Shown here: in pieces, positions 1-7,734 of the stretch | Position numbering within the stretch: position 1 is the stretch's first letter | Layout of the letters: every line of letters starts with the position of its first letter | Assembly (NCBI GenBank): GCA_037969155.1 | Contig: JBBKWW010000097.1 | Location: 1-20,554, forward strand | Direction of reading: 5' to 3' | DNA: 20,554 bases | DNA from: JAYXXU01 sp037969155 | Lineage (GTDB): Bacteria; Pseudomonadota; Gammaproteobacteria; Pseudomonadales; Moraxellaceae | Notes under the pieces: model-generated | Databases searched by the model: none | The model's input: the letters and a program-made list of their open reading frames with translations, nothing else | Told to the model about the DNA's origin: nothing | Made by a program: the position numbers and the translations under genes

Positions 1-888
1 GCCCGCCACTAAGAAACCGTACGACAGCGCGTGACTCTCAAAAAATGAATGCTCGCGTGAAAAGCGATGTACCCAGCTAAAGCCAAGTTGTTTGTCTGGT
101 TCACTGTATGTCCATTCTAAATAGTAGCGCAGCAGTGGCTGATCGGCGACTTGGTAGCGCAAGTCATAGTCGGTTCGCGCATACATTTCGCTCTCCGTGC
201 CATAGCGTAGCGTTTGTCGCAAGGTTGAGGCCAGCTGCTCATCGTGCTGCCACTCTCGACTCAGTTCAGTGCGCGCATACACATCTGTACCAGAGCGGAC
301 ACCCAGATCAAAATCTGCATGAATATCTTGATCAATCGTACTTAAAAACCGCAGTGCAATCGAGGCGTTATCGCTTCGGGCTTTCTCATTGAGCTGTTGG
401 CTGCTGCTCTGATCATCCCCTACAGGTACGCTTTGGTTGCGGTTAGTGCTGAAGTTAACAGGTAGGCCATCTTTACGTTCCTCATCAAGTGTATCGTCGC
501 CAAACACTAAGCGAAAGCGCTTGTCTGCATTCGGTAGGCGCACGCTGCCTCGAATCCTGAGCTTATGGTCTAGCTCATTATATTTATCCCAGCGACTATC
601 CAAAATCACCCGAACGCTTGCCCGTGCTTTGCCTGACTCAGCCTGATCAAACCAGCCATCCATGCGATCCGCCTGGTTTTTTAGCGTATCTTGGATCGTG
701 GCGTGTTGTTGGTCGATCCATAAATCAGCGGTAGGCGTTGGCTGAGTCAAGTCACGGATGCTCTGAATGGACTGATCTTGCAAGCCTTGTAGTCGAGATG
801 CTGCGTCTGGCGTGCTGTCGGCAGCATAAGGTGTGCTGCCACACAGTAGGCAGAGGCCAGCGATAGACAAGTATGAGTGATTGAGCAT
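1..888 (-). CDS. Putative outer-membrane or secreted protein of unknown function, C-terminus cut off by window edge
   Basis: Reading the minus strand from the ATG at 888 gives 296 uninterrupted codons to the edge of the window, so the C-terminus is missing. Residues 1-23 look like a Sec signal peptide: a hydrophobic core (LSIAGLCLLCG) and a probable signal-peptidase I site after PYA or PYAA. The mature part starts with a polar helical stretch (about 25-95), then alternating short hydrophobic/polar segments with many aromatic residues, as in beta-barrel or beta-sandwich envelope proteins. It resembles uncharacterised envelope proteins of marine gammaproteobacteria (from memory, not checked); no function can be assigned. 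The region before the start has no strong Shine-Dalgarno. An extended -10 (TGCTATAAC on the minus strand, 919-927) could serve as promoter. Plus-strand ORFs over this region are shadows. Confidence 0.72.
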   Translation of the reverse strand, partial: MLNHSYLSIAGLCLLCGSTPYAADSTPDAASRLQGLQDQSIQSIRDLTQPTPTADLWIDQQHATIQDTLKNQADRMDGWFDQAESGKARASVRVILDSRWDKYNELDHKLRIRGSVRLPNADKRFRLVFGDDTLDEERKDGLPVNFSTNRNQSVPVGDDQSSSQQLNEKARSDNASIALRFLSTIDQDIHADFDLGVRSGTDVYARTELSREWQHDEQLASTLRQTLRYGTESEMYARTDYDLRYQVADQPLLRYYLEWTYSEPDKQLGFSWVHRFSREHSFFESHALSYGFLVAG

Positions 889-1209
889 GGTGAGCTAAGT
901 CAAAATTGGATTTCTAGGGTTATAGCATGGACACGTTTGTTTGTGTGCGTGTCGATGCAGTCTTGTCGTGATCTGAAAGATTTTTGCTGAGTAAATTCAA
1001 GATTATATTGAGCGTTACATCATTTTAGATAGTTTGTTTGTCAGACGAAAAACATCTCTTATGTCACTGAATTGTTGGTGTAAGACAAAGTTTCAATGAT
1101 CTGTCGATGTGAATATATTATGTTCAGTGTGGCTCGATGTCTGAAATCGCCCTTTGTTATGCTGATCATGCCTGATGGCATGACTCGGATTAATCGCACA
1201 GGAGTTATC
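889..1209. other. 321-bp AT-rich divergent intergenic region
   Basis: This stretch separates the minus-strand envelope gene from the small plus-strand ORF at 1210, so it should carry divergent promoters. Besides the minus-strand extended -10 at 919-927 there is a perfect TATAAT on the minus strand (1002-1007) without a convincing -35. A convincing plus-strand promoter is not visible. I see no long inverted repeat, RNA gene or mobile-element trace. Confidence 0.5.
919..927 (-). promoter_or_regulatory. Candidate extended -10 promoter for the left-edge minus-strand gene
   Basis: On the minus strand the sequence TGCTATAAC fits an extended -10 (TG-N-TATAAT with one mismatch). It sits about 31 bp before the ATG at 888 and would give a short leader. 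No good -35 is visible, which extended -10 promoters tolerate. Weak call from pattern only. Confidence 0.3.
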
Positions 1210-1389
1210 ATGATGATGATGTTATTCAGTGAGATGCCTTTTTTGATGCTGCCTACAGCCATACTCGCCAGCATTGTGTTCGGTCGGCTGTATACACTGA
1301 TTGCTGAGCGGGTAATTGATCGTTCAGTAGACTCGGATACCTCTGGTTCGAACTCAGATATGAGTGGACGACATATTCGCCATGTCTGA
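1210..1389 (+). CDS. Small single-pass membrane protein, 59 aa, unknown function
   Basis: The ATG at 1210 is preceded by AGGAG at 1200-1204 with a 5-nt spacer, the best Shine-Dalgarno in this area. The product opens with four methionines, has one hydrophobic segment (about residues 5-30, with SEMP near its start), a charged boundary (RLYTLIAERVIDR) and a polar Ser/Asp/His tail. A longer version from an ATG at 1096 has no ribosome site and adds residues of no clear character, so 1210 is preferred. A good rho-independent terminator follows at 1413-1446, which suggests a separate short transcription unit. I do not recognise a family. Alternatives are a toxin-like small membrane peptide or a non-functional ORF; the ribosome site plus terminator argue for a real gene. 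Confidence 0.5.
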   Translation: MMMMLFSEMPFLMLPTAILASIVFGRLYTLIAERVIDRSVDSDTSGSNSDMSGRHIRHV

Positions 1390-1412
1390 TGAGATCACCG
1401 GTGGATGATGAC

Positions 1413-1446
1413 AAAGAGTGTGTAACAATAGTTGCCACTCTTTTTT
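1413..1446 (+). terminator. Rho-independent terminator after the 59-aa ORF
   Basis: The outer arms AAAGAGTG (1413-1420) and CACTCTTT (1436-1443) pair perfectly. After one unpaired T the stem continues as GTAAC/GTTGC (one G-U pair) around an AATA loop, and the hairpin ends in a run of six T. It lies 24 bp after the stop of the small ORF and directly before the ankyrin-like gene. Confidence 0.8.
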
Positions 1447-1463
1447 GATGATGGATATTTAGT

Positions 1464-2015
1464 ATGCTCAGCGACCAACAAACCGCGTTAAGCCAAGCGA
1501 TGAGTCAGTTAGATGTTGATCGTGTGCAAGTACTGCTCAGCCAAGGTCTAGACCCGAATTTTATCATACCAGAGCGTGGCACACCGCTGACGCAGATTTG
1601 TGATCAGTTATTTCATTGGTGGGAGGCTGTGGTACACGGCTACGAAACTGAGCATCCACTCGAAGAGGGTGAGAAGGCGACATTGCTGACGCCTTATCAG
1701 CAGATTATTGATGCCTTGATTCAGGCTGGTGCCAATGTGCATTTGTGGGATATTGATGAGTTTTTTGGGCCACTATGGGATGCAGCCAGTGCTGCTTGCG
1801 TGCCAGTGGTGCAGCAGTTGTTAGATTTAAAAGTAAATCCAAATCGGCTCGATGATGAAGGCATGACGATTTTATCATCGATTTGTCAGCTGTGGTTCGA
1901 CGTGGATTTTGATCTGGTCGAGTGGTCAGATGCGCTGCCAGAAGAGCAGGCTACTTTGGAATTATTGCGTGCGCGGGGTGCCAAAACCACCGCCGAACTG
2001 CATTTAGAGGACTAG
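1464..2015 (+). CDS. Ankyrin-repeat-like protein, 183 aa
   Basis: Cytoplasmic, without signal peptide or membrane segment. Ankyrin-type helix-turn-helix signatures are visible: about 7-33 (ALSQAMSQLDVDRVQVLLSQ then GLDPN), 80-93 (IDALIQAGANVH) and 103-128 (PLWDAASAACVPVVQQLLDL then NPN), with a last partial repeat near 164-174 (TLELLRARGAK). Ankyrin repeats mediate protein-protein contacts; the partner is unknown. The stretch between repeats is acidic and Trp-rich. The start at 1464 has only a weak ribosome site and lies close behind the upstream terminator; an alternative ATG is at 1500 (residue 13), which would shorten the first repeat. The gene stands alone: a strong hairpin (2063-2096) and about 140 bp separate it from parC. 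Confidence 0.7.
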   Translation: MLSDQQTALSQAMSQLDVDRVQVLLSQGLDPNFIIPERGTPLTQICDQLFHWWEAVVHGYETEHPLEEGEKATLLTPYQQIIDALIQAGANVHLWDIDEFFGPLWDAASAACVPVVQQLLDLKVNPNRLDDEGMTILSSICQLWFDVDFDLVEWSDALPEEQATLELLRARGAKTTAELHLED

Positions 2016-2062
2016 CGGCCAGCGTAAAATGCGCATACCCGTGGTGCTGTATGGCCAAAGGG

Positions 2063-2096
2063 TGCTGAATGTCACGTCAGTTGGTGACGTTCGGCA
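2063..2096. repeat. Thirteen-base-pair hairpin between the ankyrin-like gene and parC
   Basis: Arms at 2063-2075 (TGCTGAATGTCAC) and 2084-2096 (GTGACGTTCGGCA) pair along 13 bp with two G-U pairs around the 8-nt loop GTCAGTTG. No T tract follows on either strand, so it is not a canonical intrinsic terminator. It lies 62 bp before the parC start and may be a transcript-end structure of the upstream gene or an operator for parC. Confidence 0.6.
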
Positions 2097-2158
2097 TGTG
2101 CAATTGCTGCAAAAAGCCCTATGATTGATAGTCTGTCCGTTTTGCTACTGTTGTTGCC

Positions 2159-4378
2159 ATGACCAGCTTTGTTAATGCCGCCACTGAAAATCGCTCGGTT
2201 GCCGAGTTTACTGAGCAGGCTTATCTAAATTACGCCATGTACGTGATCATGGATCGTGCTTTGCCACATATCACCGATGGGCTCAAACCCGTGCAGCGGC
2301 GCATTGTGTACGCCATGAGTGAGTTGGGTTTAAAAAATAGCGGTAAGCCGAAAAAATCTGCACGCACCGTGGGCGATGTGTTGGGCAAGTATCATCCACA
2401 TGGTGACTCGGCCTGTTACGAAGCCATGGTGCTGATGGCACAGCCGTTTAGCTATCGCTATCCGTTGGTCGAAGGTCAGGGCAATTGGGGCTCGCCAGAT
2501 GATCCAAAGTCGTTTGCGGCGATGCGCTACACCGAAGCCAAGCTGTCGGCCTACAGCGAAACCCTGCTCAGTGAGTTGGGTCAGGGCACGGTGGATTGGC
2601 AAGATAACTTCGATGGCACACTACAAGAACCGGTGGTATTACCGGCACGCCTGCCGAATATTTTACTCAATGGCACGACTGGTATTGCCGTGGGTATGGC
2701 GACTGATATTCCACCCCACAACCTGCGGGAGGTGGTCAAAGGCACCATAGAGCTGCTCAAAAATCCTGACCTGTCAGATGAAAAACTTGCCAGCTATATT
2801 CCAGCTCCTGATTTACCGACCGATGCTGAACTGATTACGCCTGCCGCCGATCTGCTTAAAATTCAAATCACCGGACGTGGCAGCTATCGGATGCGTGCGG
2901 TGTATCAAGTCGATAAAACCGAAATCGTGATTACTGCATTACCGTACCAAATCTCAGGCAATAAAATTATCAGTCAGATTGCTGATCAGATGCAGGCCAA
3001 AAAACTGCCATTGGTGACTGATATTCGTGATGAGTCTGATCATGAGCATCCGACGCGGATTGTGATTGTGCTGCGCTCGAATCGGATTGATACCTATGCT
3101 TTGATGAGTCATTTGTTTGCGACCACCGATTTAGAGTCAAGCTATCGGGTCAATCTGAACGTGATCGGTCTGGATGGTCGGCCACAGGTAAAATCACTAA
3201 AAGGCATTTTGCTGGAGTGGTTAGTGTCACGGCAAGATACCGTGCGGCGGCGCTTACAGCATCATTTGGATAAAATCGAAAAGCGCCTACATCTTTTGCA
3301 AGGCTTGCTGATTGCGTATTTAAACCTTGATGAAGTGATTCGGATTATCCGTGAGGAAGATCAGCCCAAAGCGATGCTGATGAATACCTTTGGCTTAGAT
3401 GCGGTGCAAGCCGATGCGATTTTAGATTTGAAATTGCGCCATCTCGCACGCTTAGAAGAAATGGAGTTACGCCGTGAGCAAGATGAGCTGCTGGCACAGC
3501 GTGAGGGTATTCAAGAACAACTGAATAACCCTGCGTCACTCAAAAAACTGTTAATCAGTGAGCTACAAGCAGATGCCAAAAAATATGGTGATCTGCGTCG
3601 CTCACCACTGGTCGAGCGCGGTGAGGCAATCGCGTTAAAAGAGTCTGATCTGGTTCCCGCAGAAGCGATTACTGTGGTGCTGTCACAGGCAGGTTGGATT
3701 CGTAGTGCCAAAGGCAGCGAGGTTGATCCCGCGCAACTCAACTATCGGGCGGGCGATGGCTATCTGAGCCATACCACTGGTAAGAGCAATCAGCGGGTGT
3801 ATCTGTTAGATTCGACGGGGCGCAGCTATGGTTTGCTGGCCAGTGGGCTGCCATCAGCGCGAGGTCAAGGTGAGCCGGTGACCAGCAAGCTAGCGCCGCC
3901 AGCACTAGCGACTTTCATCCAAGTGCTGATGGGTGATCAGCAGCAGCCCATCATGCTGGTGTCGACCCAAGGGTATGGTTTTGTCAGTCAGTTGGGCGCA
4001 TTAGACAGTCATGCCAAAGCCGGAAAAGCCATGGTGAGCCTAGTCGATACGGCACAGCTGTTGTCTGTTGTGCTGCTACCAGCAGGGGCTGATCGGATCG
4101 CAGTATTATCTTCGACTGGCCGATTGTTGGTGTATGCTTTGGCAGATCTACCCGTGCTGAGCAAAGGCAAAGGTAATAAACTGATTCAGTTGGAAGCCAA
4201 TGAAACGGTAGTGGCCTTCTGTGCGTTTGCAGCATCGTCGAGTGTGCAGCTGATTGCAGGCTCTCGGGCGTTGACCTTGAAGCCAGCCGACTTGGCGCAC
4301 TATTCAGGAAAGCGTGGCGCACGCGGACATTTATTGCCGCGTGGCTACCAAAAAGCCCACCAGTTACAGTCTGTCTAA
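2159..4378 (+). CDS. parC: DNA topoisomerase IV subunit A
   Basis: ParC cuts and rejoins DNA in the ParC2-ParE2 enzyme that decatenates daughter chromosomes. The 739-aa length fits the family (E. coli about 750 aa). The N-terminal breakage-reunion domain has the winged-helix core around GDVLGKYHPHGDSACYE (72-88) and the catalytic tyrosine Y124 in AAMRYTEAKLS. The IAVGMATDIPPHN segment follows, then a coiled-coil tower (about 350-490) and C-terminal beta-pinwheel blades (about 500-739) with the shortened, diverged repeats typical of ParC rather than GyrA. The quinolone-target positions Ser84 and Glu88 are wild type, so no ParC-mediated fluoroquinolone resistance is predicted. The N-terminus is strongly Acinetobacter-like. 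No clear Shine-Dalgarno precedes the ATG, but the start matches the family. parE is not adjacent. Confidence 0.98.
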   Translation: MTSFVNAATENRSVAEFTEQAYLNYAMYVIMDRALPHITDGLKPVQRRIVYAMSELGLKNSGKPKKSARTVGDVLGKYHPHGDSACYEAMVLMAQPFSYRYPLVEGQGNWGSPDDPKSFAAMRYTEAKLSAYSETLLSELGQGTVDWQDNFDGTLQEPVVLPARLPNILLNGTTGIAVGMATDIPPHNLREVVKGTIELLKNPDLSDEKLASYIPAPDLPTDAELITPAADLLKIQITGRGSYRMRAVYQVDKTEIVITALPYQISGNKIISQIADQMQAKKLPLVTDIRDESDHEHPTRIVIVLRSNRIDTYALMSHLFATTDLESSYRVNLNVIGLDGRPQVKSLKGILLEWLVSRQDTVRRRLQHHLDKIEKRLHLLQGLLIAYLNLDEVIRIIREEDQPKAMLMNTFGLDAVQADAILDLKLRHLARLEEMELRREQDELLAQREGIQEQLNNPASLKKLLISELQADAKKYGDLRRSPLVERGEAIALKESDLVPAEAITVVLSQAGWIRSAKGSEVDPAQLNYRAGDGYLSHTTGKSNQRVYLLDSTGRSYGLLASGLPSARGQGEPVTSKLAPPALATFIQVLMGDQQQPIMLVSTQGYGFVSQLGALDSHAKAGKAMVSLVDTAQLLSVVLLPAGADRIAVLSSTGRLLVYALADLPVLSKGKGNKLIQLEANETVVAFCAFAASSSVQLIAGSRALTLKPADLAHYSGKRGARGHLLPRGYQKAHQLQSV

Positions 4379-4412
4379 GCATGGTTGCTGTGCTGTATGA
4401 TCGATGTTGATG

Positions 4413-4449
4413 GCAAGCCGTATGGTTTTGTCATCACGGCTTGTATTTT
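4413..4449 (+). terminator. Probable terminator after parC
   Basis: CAAGCCGT (4414-4421) pairs with ACGGCTTG (4436-4443); inside, ATG/CAT can add three pairs. The sequence TATTTT follows the stem. It lies 35 bp after the parC stop. The T tract is interrupted, so efficiency is uncertain. Confidence 0.6.
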
Positions 4450-4532
4450 GTGGGGCAATATGAAAAATTGAGGGTTGGTGTACATAGAGACTGGGCAGGG
4501 ATGACCCGTAAAACAACAGTACAATCCGTTGC

Positions 4533-4547
4533 AGGAGTAGCACTTTG
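4533..4547 (+). promoter_or_regulatory. Ribosome binding site that fixes a TTG start
   Basis: AGGAG at 4533-4537 sits 7 nt before TTG at 4545. This supports the rare TTG start of the GGDEF gene over the later ATGs (codons 14, 21, 28 and 29), which lack an equally good site. Confidence 0.65.
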
Positions 4548-5837
4548 AGTACGTCCAAAACCACTGTATCCTTACAGCAACCCATGCCCTCGTATACCGC
4601 GCAAATGTCATCGGACACTCACAGTATGATGGCACGTTTGCCGGAACGCCTGCTGGCCATAGTCCGTGATCAAGTCGAGCAGCGTCGCTTGAGCTTACAT
4701 TTTGTGGATGCTGAGCTGGAGCAGCGCTATCTGCGCCAGCGTGCAGGTGAGTATCGTGAGGTCGTTAGATTAGGGTGGCCGATGCTGCTGATTGTCTACG
4801 TGATGATCTTGGGCATGAGTATACAGTTCTATCCAGACGACATGTTTGTGCATCAAGGCGTGCTGTTATGGTCGGTGTGGCTGCCGCTGCTTGCCAGTTT
4901 GGTGGTGGGTGCACTGATCCCAAGCAAGCCGCGTTGGTTACAGAATTTTGAATGGATTGTCACCGGCTGTGGCACGCTGGTGCTGACCCTGTTGCTGCTG
5001 AGTTACTTCTTTGCACTGACCGCGGATTACGCAGATCACGCGATGTTGAATACTGGCCTGATGCTGCTGATTATGGCGTTTGCCTCACGGATTCGCGTGT
5101 GGGTATTTGCAGGGATATTATTGTTTTCCTGTGCGACCGCTTTATTAATTGCTTTGATGAGCGGTGTTCAAGTTGAGTGGTTGAAACTGGGTCATTTGAC
5201 GGTGTTATATGGGGCGGTGTTGTTATTTGTGATGGCGTTGATTGAGGCCAATCATCGTTTGGCATTTTTGCAAGAGCTCTTGCTGCTGGAGCAAGGGCAT
5301 GTTTTGCAAGGGTTGCAACAAAGGCTGGACTCAGCCGCCCGCGAAGATTTGTTGTCTGGCTTGCCGAATCGACGCTCATTTGATGATATTTTTCGGCGTG
5401 AGTGGGAGCGTACCCGTCGCGATCAACAAGAGCTGTCGCTGCTGTATCTGGATTTAGATTATTTTAATTTATATAACGATAATTACGGCGCAGTGGCGGG
5501 TGATGTGGTGTTGCAACAAGTGGCACAAATTTTACGCGAATCACTGCTACGGCCTGCCGATCAAGCCTGTCGTTATAGTGGCGAGTCCTTTGTGTTGATT
5601 TTGCCGAATACCAATACCCAAGGCGCGATTGAGGTGGCTCGACGGGTTATTCAGTCAGTGGATCGGTTGGCAGTGGAGCATCGGTGGTCACAGGTGGCCA
5701 GTCACATCACCGTGAGCATTGGGATTGCAACCAGCTTAAATAACGAGACCGATAATCTACAGCTATTGATTCGTGCCGATGATGCGCTGTATCAAGCCAA
5801 GCGAGCGGGCAGGCATCGTTTGTTTGTCAATGGCTAA
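4545..5837 (+). CDS. Inner-membrane GGDEF-domain protein with degenerate SGESF active-site motif
   Basis: 430 aa. A cytoplasmic N-terminus (1-75) is followed by about six membrane segments (roughly 76-93, 105-125, 136-158, 168-182, 185-207, 214-234), a short helical linker and a C-terminal GGDEF domain (about 262-428). GGDEF domains make cyclic di-GMP from two GTP. Retained: DLLSGLPNRR (268-277), the first metal-binding Asp D303, guanine contacts N311 and D320, and the product-inhibition site RPAD (336-339). The signature is SGESF (345-349) instead of GG(D/E)EF: E347 remains but the next glutamate is serine and the first glycine is serine. Activity is therefore uncertain; with the I-site kept, it could be a weak cyclase or a c-di-GMP receptor. 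The membrane part looks like an uncharacterised multi-pass sensor module. Monocistronic between parC and fadD. Confidence 0.88.
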   Translation: MSTSKTTVSLQQPMPSYTAQMSSDTHSMMARLPERLLAIVRDQVEQRRLSLHFVDAELEQRYLRQRAGEYREVVRLGWPMLLIVYVMILGMSIQFYPDDMFVHQGVLLWSVWLPLLASLVVGALIPSKPRWLQNFEWIVTGCGTLVLTLLLLSYFFALTADYADHAMLNTGLMLLIMAFASRIRVWVFAGILLFSCATALLIALMSGVQVEWLKLGHLTVLYGAVLLFVMALIEANHRLAFLQELLLLEQGHVLQGLQQRLDSAAREDLLSGLPNRRSFDDIFRREWERTRRDQQELSLLYLDLDYFNLYNDNYGAVAGDVVLQQVAQILRESLLRPADQACRYSGESFVLILPNTNTQGAIEVARRVIQSVDRLAVEHRWSQVASHITVSIGIATSLNNETDNLQLLIRADDALYQAKRAGRHRLFVNG

Positions 5838-5897
5838 AAAAAAACCTGTGTAGAATTTTTAGTCAATAGTATCGGTGGACAGATGCTGCAAACACTT

Positions 5898-5914
5898 ATA
5901 CTGTATAGCAGTAT
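5898..5914. promoter_or_regulatory. Candidate operator and -10 upstream of fadD
   Basis: ATACTG (5898-5903) and CAGTAT (5909-5914) form a perfect 6-bp inverted repeat with a 5-bp spacer. It overlaps a possible -10, TATACT (5897-5902), with TGGACA (5876-5881) as a -35 at a short 15-bp spacing. A repressor binding here would block fadD transcription. It does not match the enterobacterial FadR consensus. Confidence 0.35.
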
Positions 5915-5942
5915 TTATTTAAGATGATCTGGAGAGATCTTG

Positions 5943-7610
5943 ATGGAAAAAGTGTGGTTGGAAACCTATAAAACTTCAGGCATTCCGGCAGAAGTGGTGT
6001 TACCGGCAGAACAAACGTCGTTGGTTGATTTGTTTGAACAAAACTTTCAAAAATACCGTGAGCGTGATGCATTTGTCTGTATGGACAAACGCATGACCTT
6101 TGACGATATTGACCAAGCAAGTCGTAAGTTTGCCGCGTATCTGCAATCGTTAGGTCTCAAGCAAGGCGCACGTGTCGCCGTGATGATGCCGAACGTGCTG
6201 CAATATCCGATTGCTGCGGTAGCAATTTTGCGGGCGGGCTATGTGCTGGTCAACGTTAATCCACTGTATACCTCGCGTGAGCTTGAGCATCAGTTGAAAG
6301 ACTCTGGCTCAGAAGTATTAATTATTCTTGAAAATTTTGCGGCGGTTTATCAGCCGATTGCCAAGAATACACCGGTCAAGCATGTGATTGTTGCGACGGT
6401 GGGTGACTTACTGGGTATTAAGGGCTTGTTGGTCAACTTTGTGGTGCGTAAAGTGCGCAAACAAGTGCCGGCATGGAATATCGGTAAACATATCGCGTTC
6501 AATGCTGCCTTATCCTCAGGCAATGCCAGTAATTATCAGCGCCCAAATGTTACGCTCAGCGATACCGCTGTGCTGCAATATACCGGTGGAACAACCGGTG
6601 TCTCTAAAGGCGCAGAACTCACCCATAAAAACCTCGTGGCGAACTTGATTCAGGTCGACACGCTGTTCCAAGTGGCGTTCGGCAAGGGCGAGCAAGACGC
6701 GCAGACAATTCTGTGTGCCTTGCCGCTGTATCATATTTTTGCCTTTATGGTCTGTGCCATGTATGGCATGTACAAGGGCAGCTTGAATGTGCTGGTGCCG
6801 AATCCACGTGATATTCCGGGTTTGGTAAAGGAAGTGGACAAGTATCGCCCATCTTTTTTCCCAGCCGTAAATACGCTGTTCAATGCGCTGGTACATAACG
6901 AAGACTTTAAAAACCTCGACCATTCTGGCATGAAGCTGGCGATGGGTGGTGGCATGGCGGTATTGTCATCGACTGCGCAAGCATGGCAAGACATTACGGG
7001 TGTGCCGATTGTCGAGGGTTATGGTTTGTCAGAAACCTCACCCGTTGCCACTGCTAATCCACCGAACATCACCAAATATACCGGTACGATTGGGATTCCA
7101 TTGCCATCGACTGATATTGCGATCCTCGATGATGATGGTAATTTGATGCCGATTGGTGAGCGCGGCGAGATTGCAATTCGTGGCCCACAGGTCATGAAAG
7201 GCTACTGGCAGCGTCCTGACGAAACCGAAAAAGTTATGACCAGTGATGGTTATTTCCGCTCTGGTGACATCGGGGTGATGGACGAAAAAGGCTATGTGAA
7301 AATTGTCGATCGTAAGAAAGACATGATTTTGGTATCAGGCTTTAACGTTTATCCAGCCGAAATCGAAGAAGTGGTCACCATGCACCCTAAAGTGTTGGAA
7401 GCCGCGGTGATTGGTATTCCAAGCGAAAAAAGCGGTGAAGTGCCGAAGCTGTTCATCGTCAAGGACGATGCCAGTTTGACTGAAGAAGAGATTTTGGCCT
7501 ATTGCCGTGAAAACCTCACCGGCTATAAGCAGCCTCGTTCTGTCGAGTTTATGACGGAGCTACCAAAATCACCTGTCGGTAAAATCTTGCGTAAAGAGTT
7601 GCGCAAATAA
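5943..7610 (+). CDS. fadD: Long-chain-fatty-acid--CoA ligase
   Basis: Activates fatty acids to acyl-CoA with ATP through an acyl-adenylate, the entry step of beta-oxidation, at the inner face of the cytoplasmic membrane. The 555 aa match FadD (E. coli 561). Adenylate-forming motifs are present: P-loop YTGGTTGVSKG (213-223), GYGLSETSP (359-367), and the FadD signature from about 434 through GYFRSGDIGVMDEKG and DRKKDMILVSGFNVYP (456-471). The catalytic C-terminal lysine is K547 in SPVGKILRKEL. A TTG codon directly precedes the ATG; GGAG at 5931-5934 lies 8 nt before the ATG and only 5 nt before the TTG, so ATG at 5943 is chosen. Single gene, with an upstream palindrome and a downstream terminator shared with yaeQ. 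Confidence 0.96.
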   Translation: MEKVWLETYKTSGIPAEVVLPAEQTSLVDLFEQNFQKYRERDAFVCMDKRMTFDDIDQASRKFAAYLQSLGLKQGARVAVMMPNVLQYPIAAVAILRAGYVLVNVNPLYTSRELEHQLKDSGSEVLIILENFAAVYQPIAKNTPVKHVIVATVGDLLGIKGLLVNFVVRKVRKQVPAWNIGKHIAFNAALSSGNASNYQRPNVTLSDTAVLQYTGGTTGVSKGAELTHKNLVANLIQVDTLFQVAFGKGEQDAQTILCALPLYHIFAFMVCAMYGMYKGSLNVLVPNPRDIPGLVKEVDKYRPSFFPAVNTLFNALVHNEDFKNLDHSGMKLAMGGGMAVLSSTAQAWQDITGVPIVEGYGLSETSPVATANPPNITKYTGTIGIPLPSTDIAILDDDGNLMPIGERGEIAIRGPQVMKGYWQRPDETEKVMTSDGYFRSGDIGVMDEKGYVKIVDRKKDMILVSGFNVYPAEIEEVVTMHPKVLEAAVIGIPSEKSGEVPKLFIVKDDASLTEEEILAYCRENLTGYKQPRSVEFMTELPKSPVGKILRKELRK

Positions 7611-7681
7611 GCACAGCTTGCTGTCAATCCTGCTAAGCCCCCTTTGAATAAGGCGCGTTGGGCAGGGTTGATAGCCTGAAT

Positions 7682-7720
7682 CAACAAAAAACCACCTTTA
7701 ATTCGGGTGGTTTTTTGTTG
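7682..7720. terminator. Bidirectional terminator between fadD and yaeQ
   Basis: Arms at 7682-7696 and 7706-7720 form a perfect 15-bp stem (core ACCACC/GGTGGT, flanked by six A and six T) with a 9-nt loop. The A run on one side and T run on the other give a U tract in both directions. It serves the convergent fadD (+) and yaeQ (-) transcripts. Confidence 0.92.
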
Positions 7721-7734
7721 CGCGTTGTTGCATG

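Noticed and set aside
108..646. Plus-strand ORFs of 94 and 69 aa
   Set aside because: They lie antisense to a continuous minus-strand frame with signal peptide, and their translations are low-complexity and lack ribosome sites.
2390..2430. Possible quinolone-resistance changes in ParC
   Set aside because: Ser84 and Glu88 are wild type; no resistance substitution at the usual positions.
4474..4494. Similarity between GTGTACATAGA upstream of the GGDEF gene and the loop of the ppa hairpin (11768-11778)
   Set aside because: Only a short shared string with differing flanks; no evidence of a repeat family.
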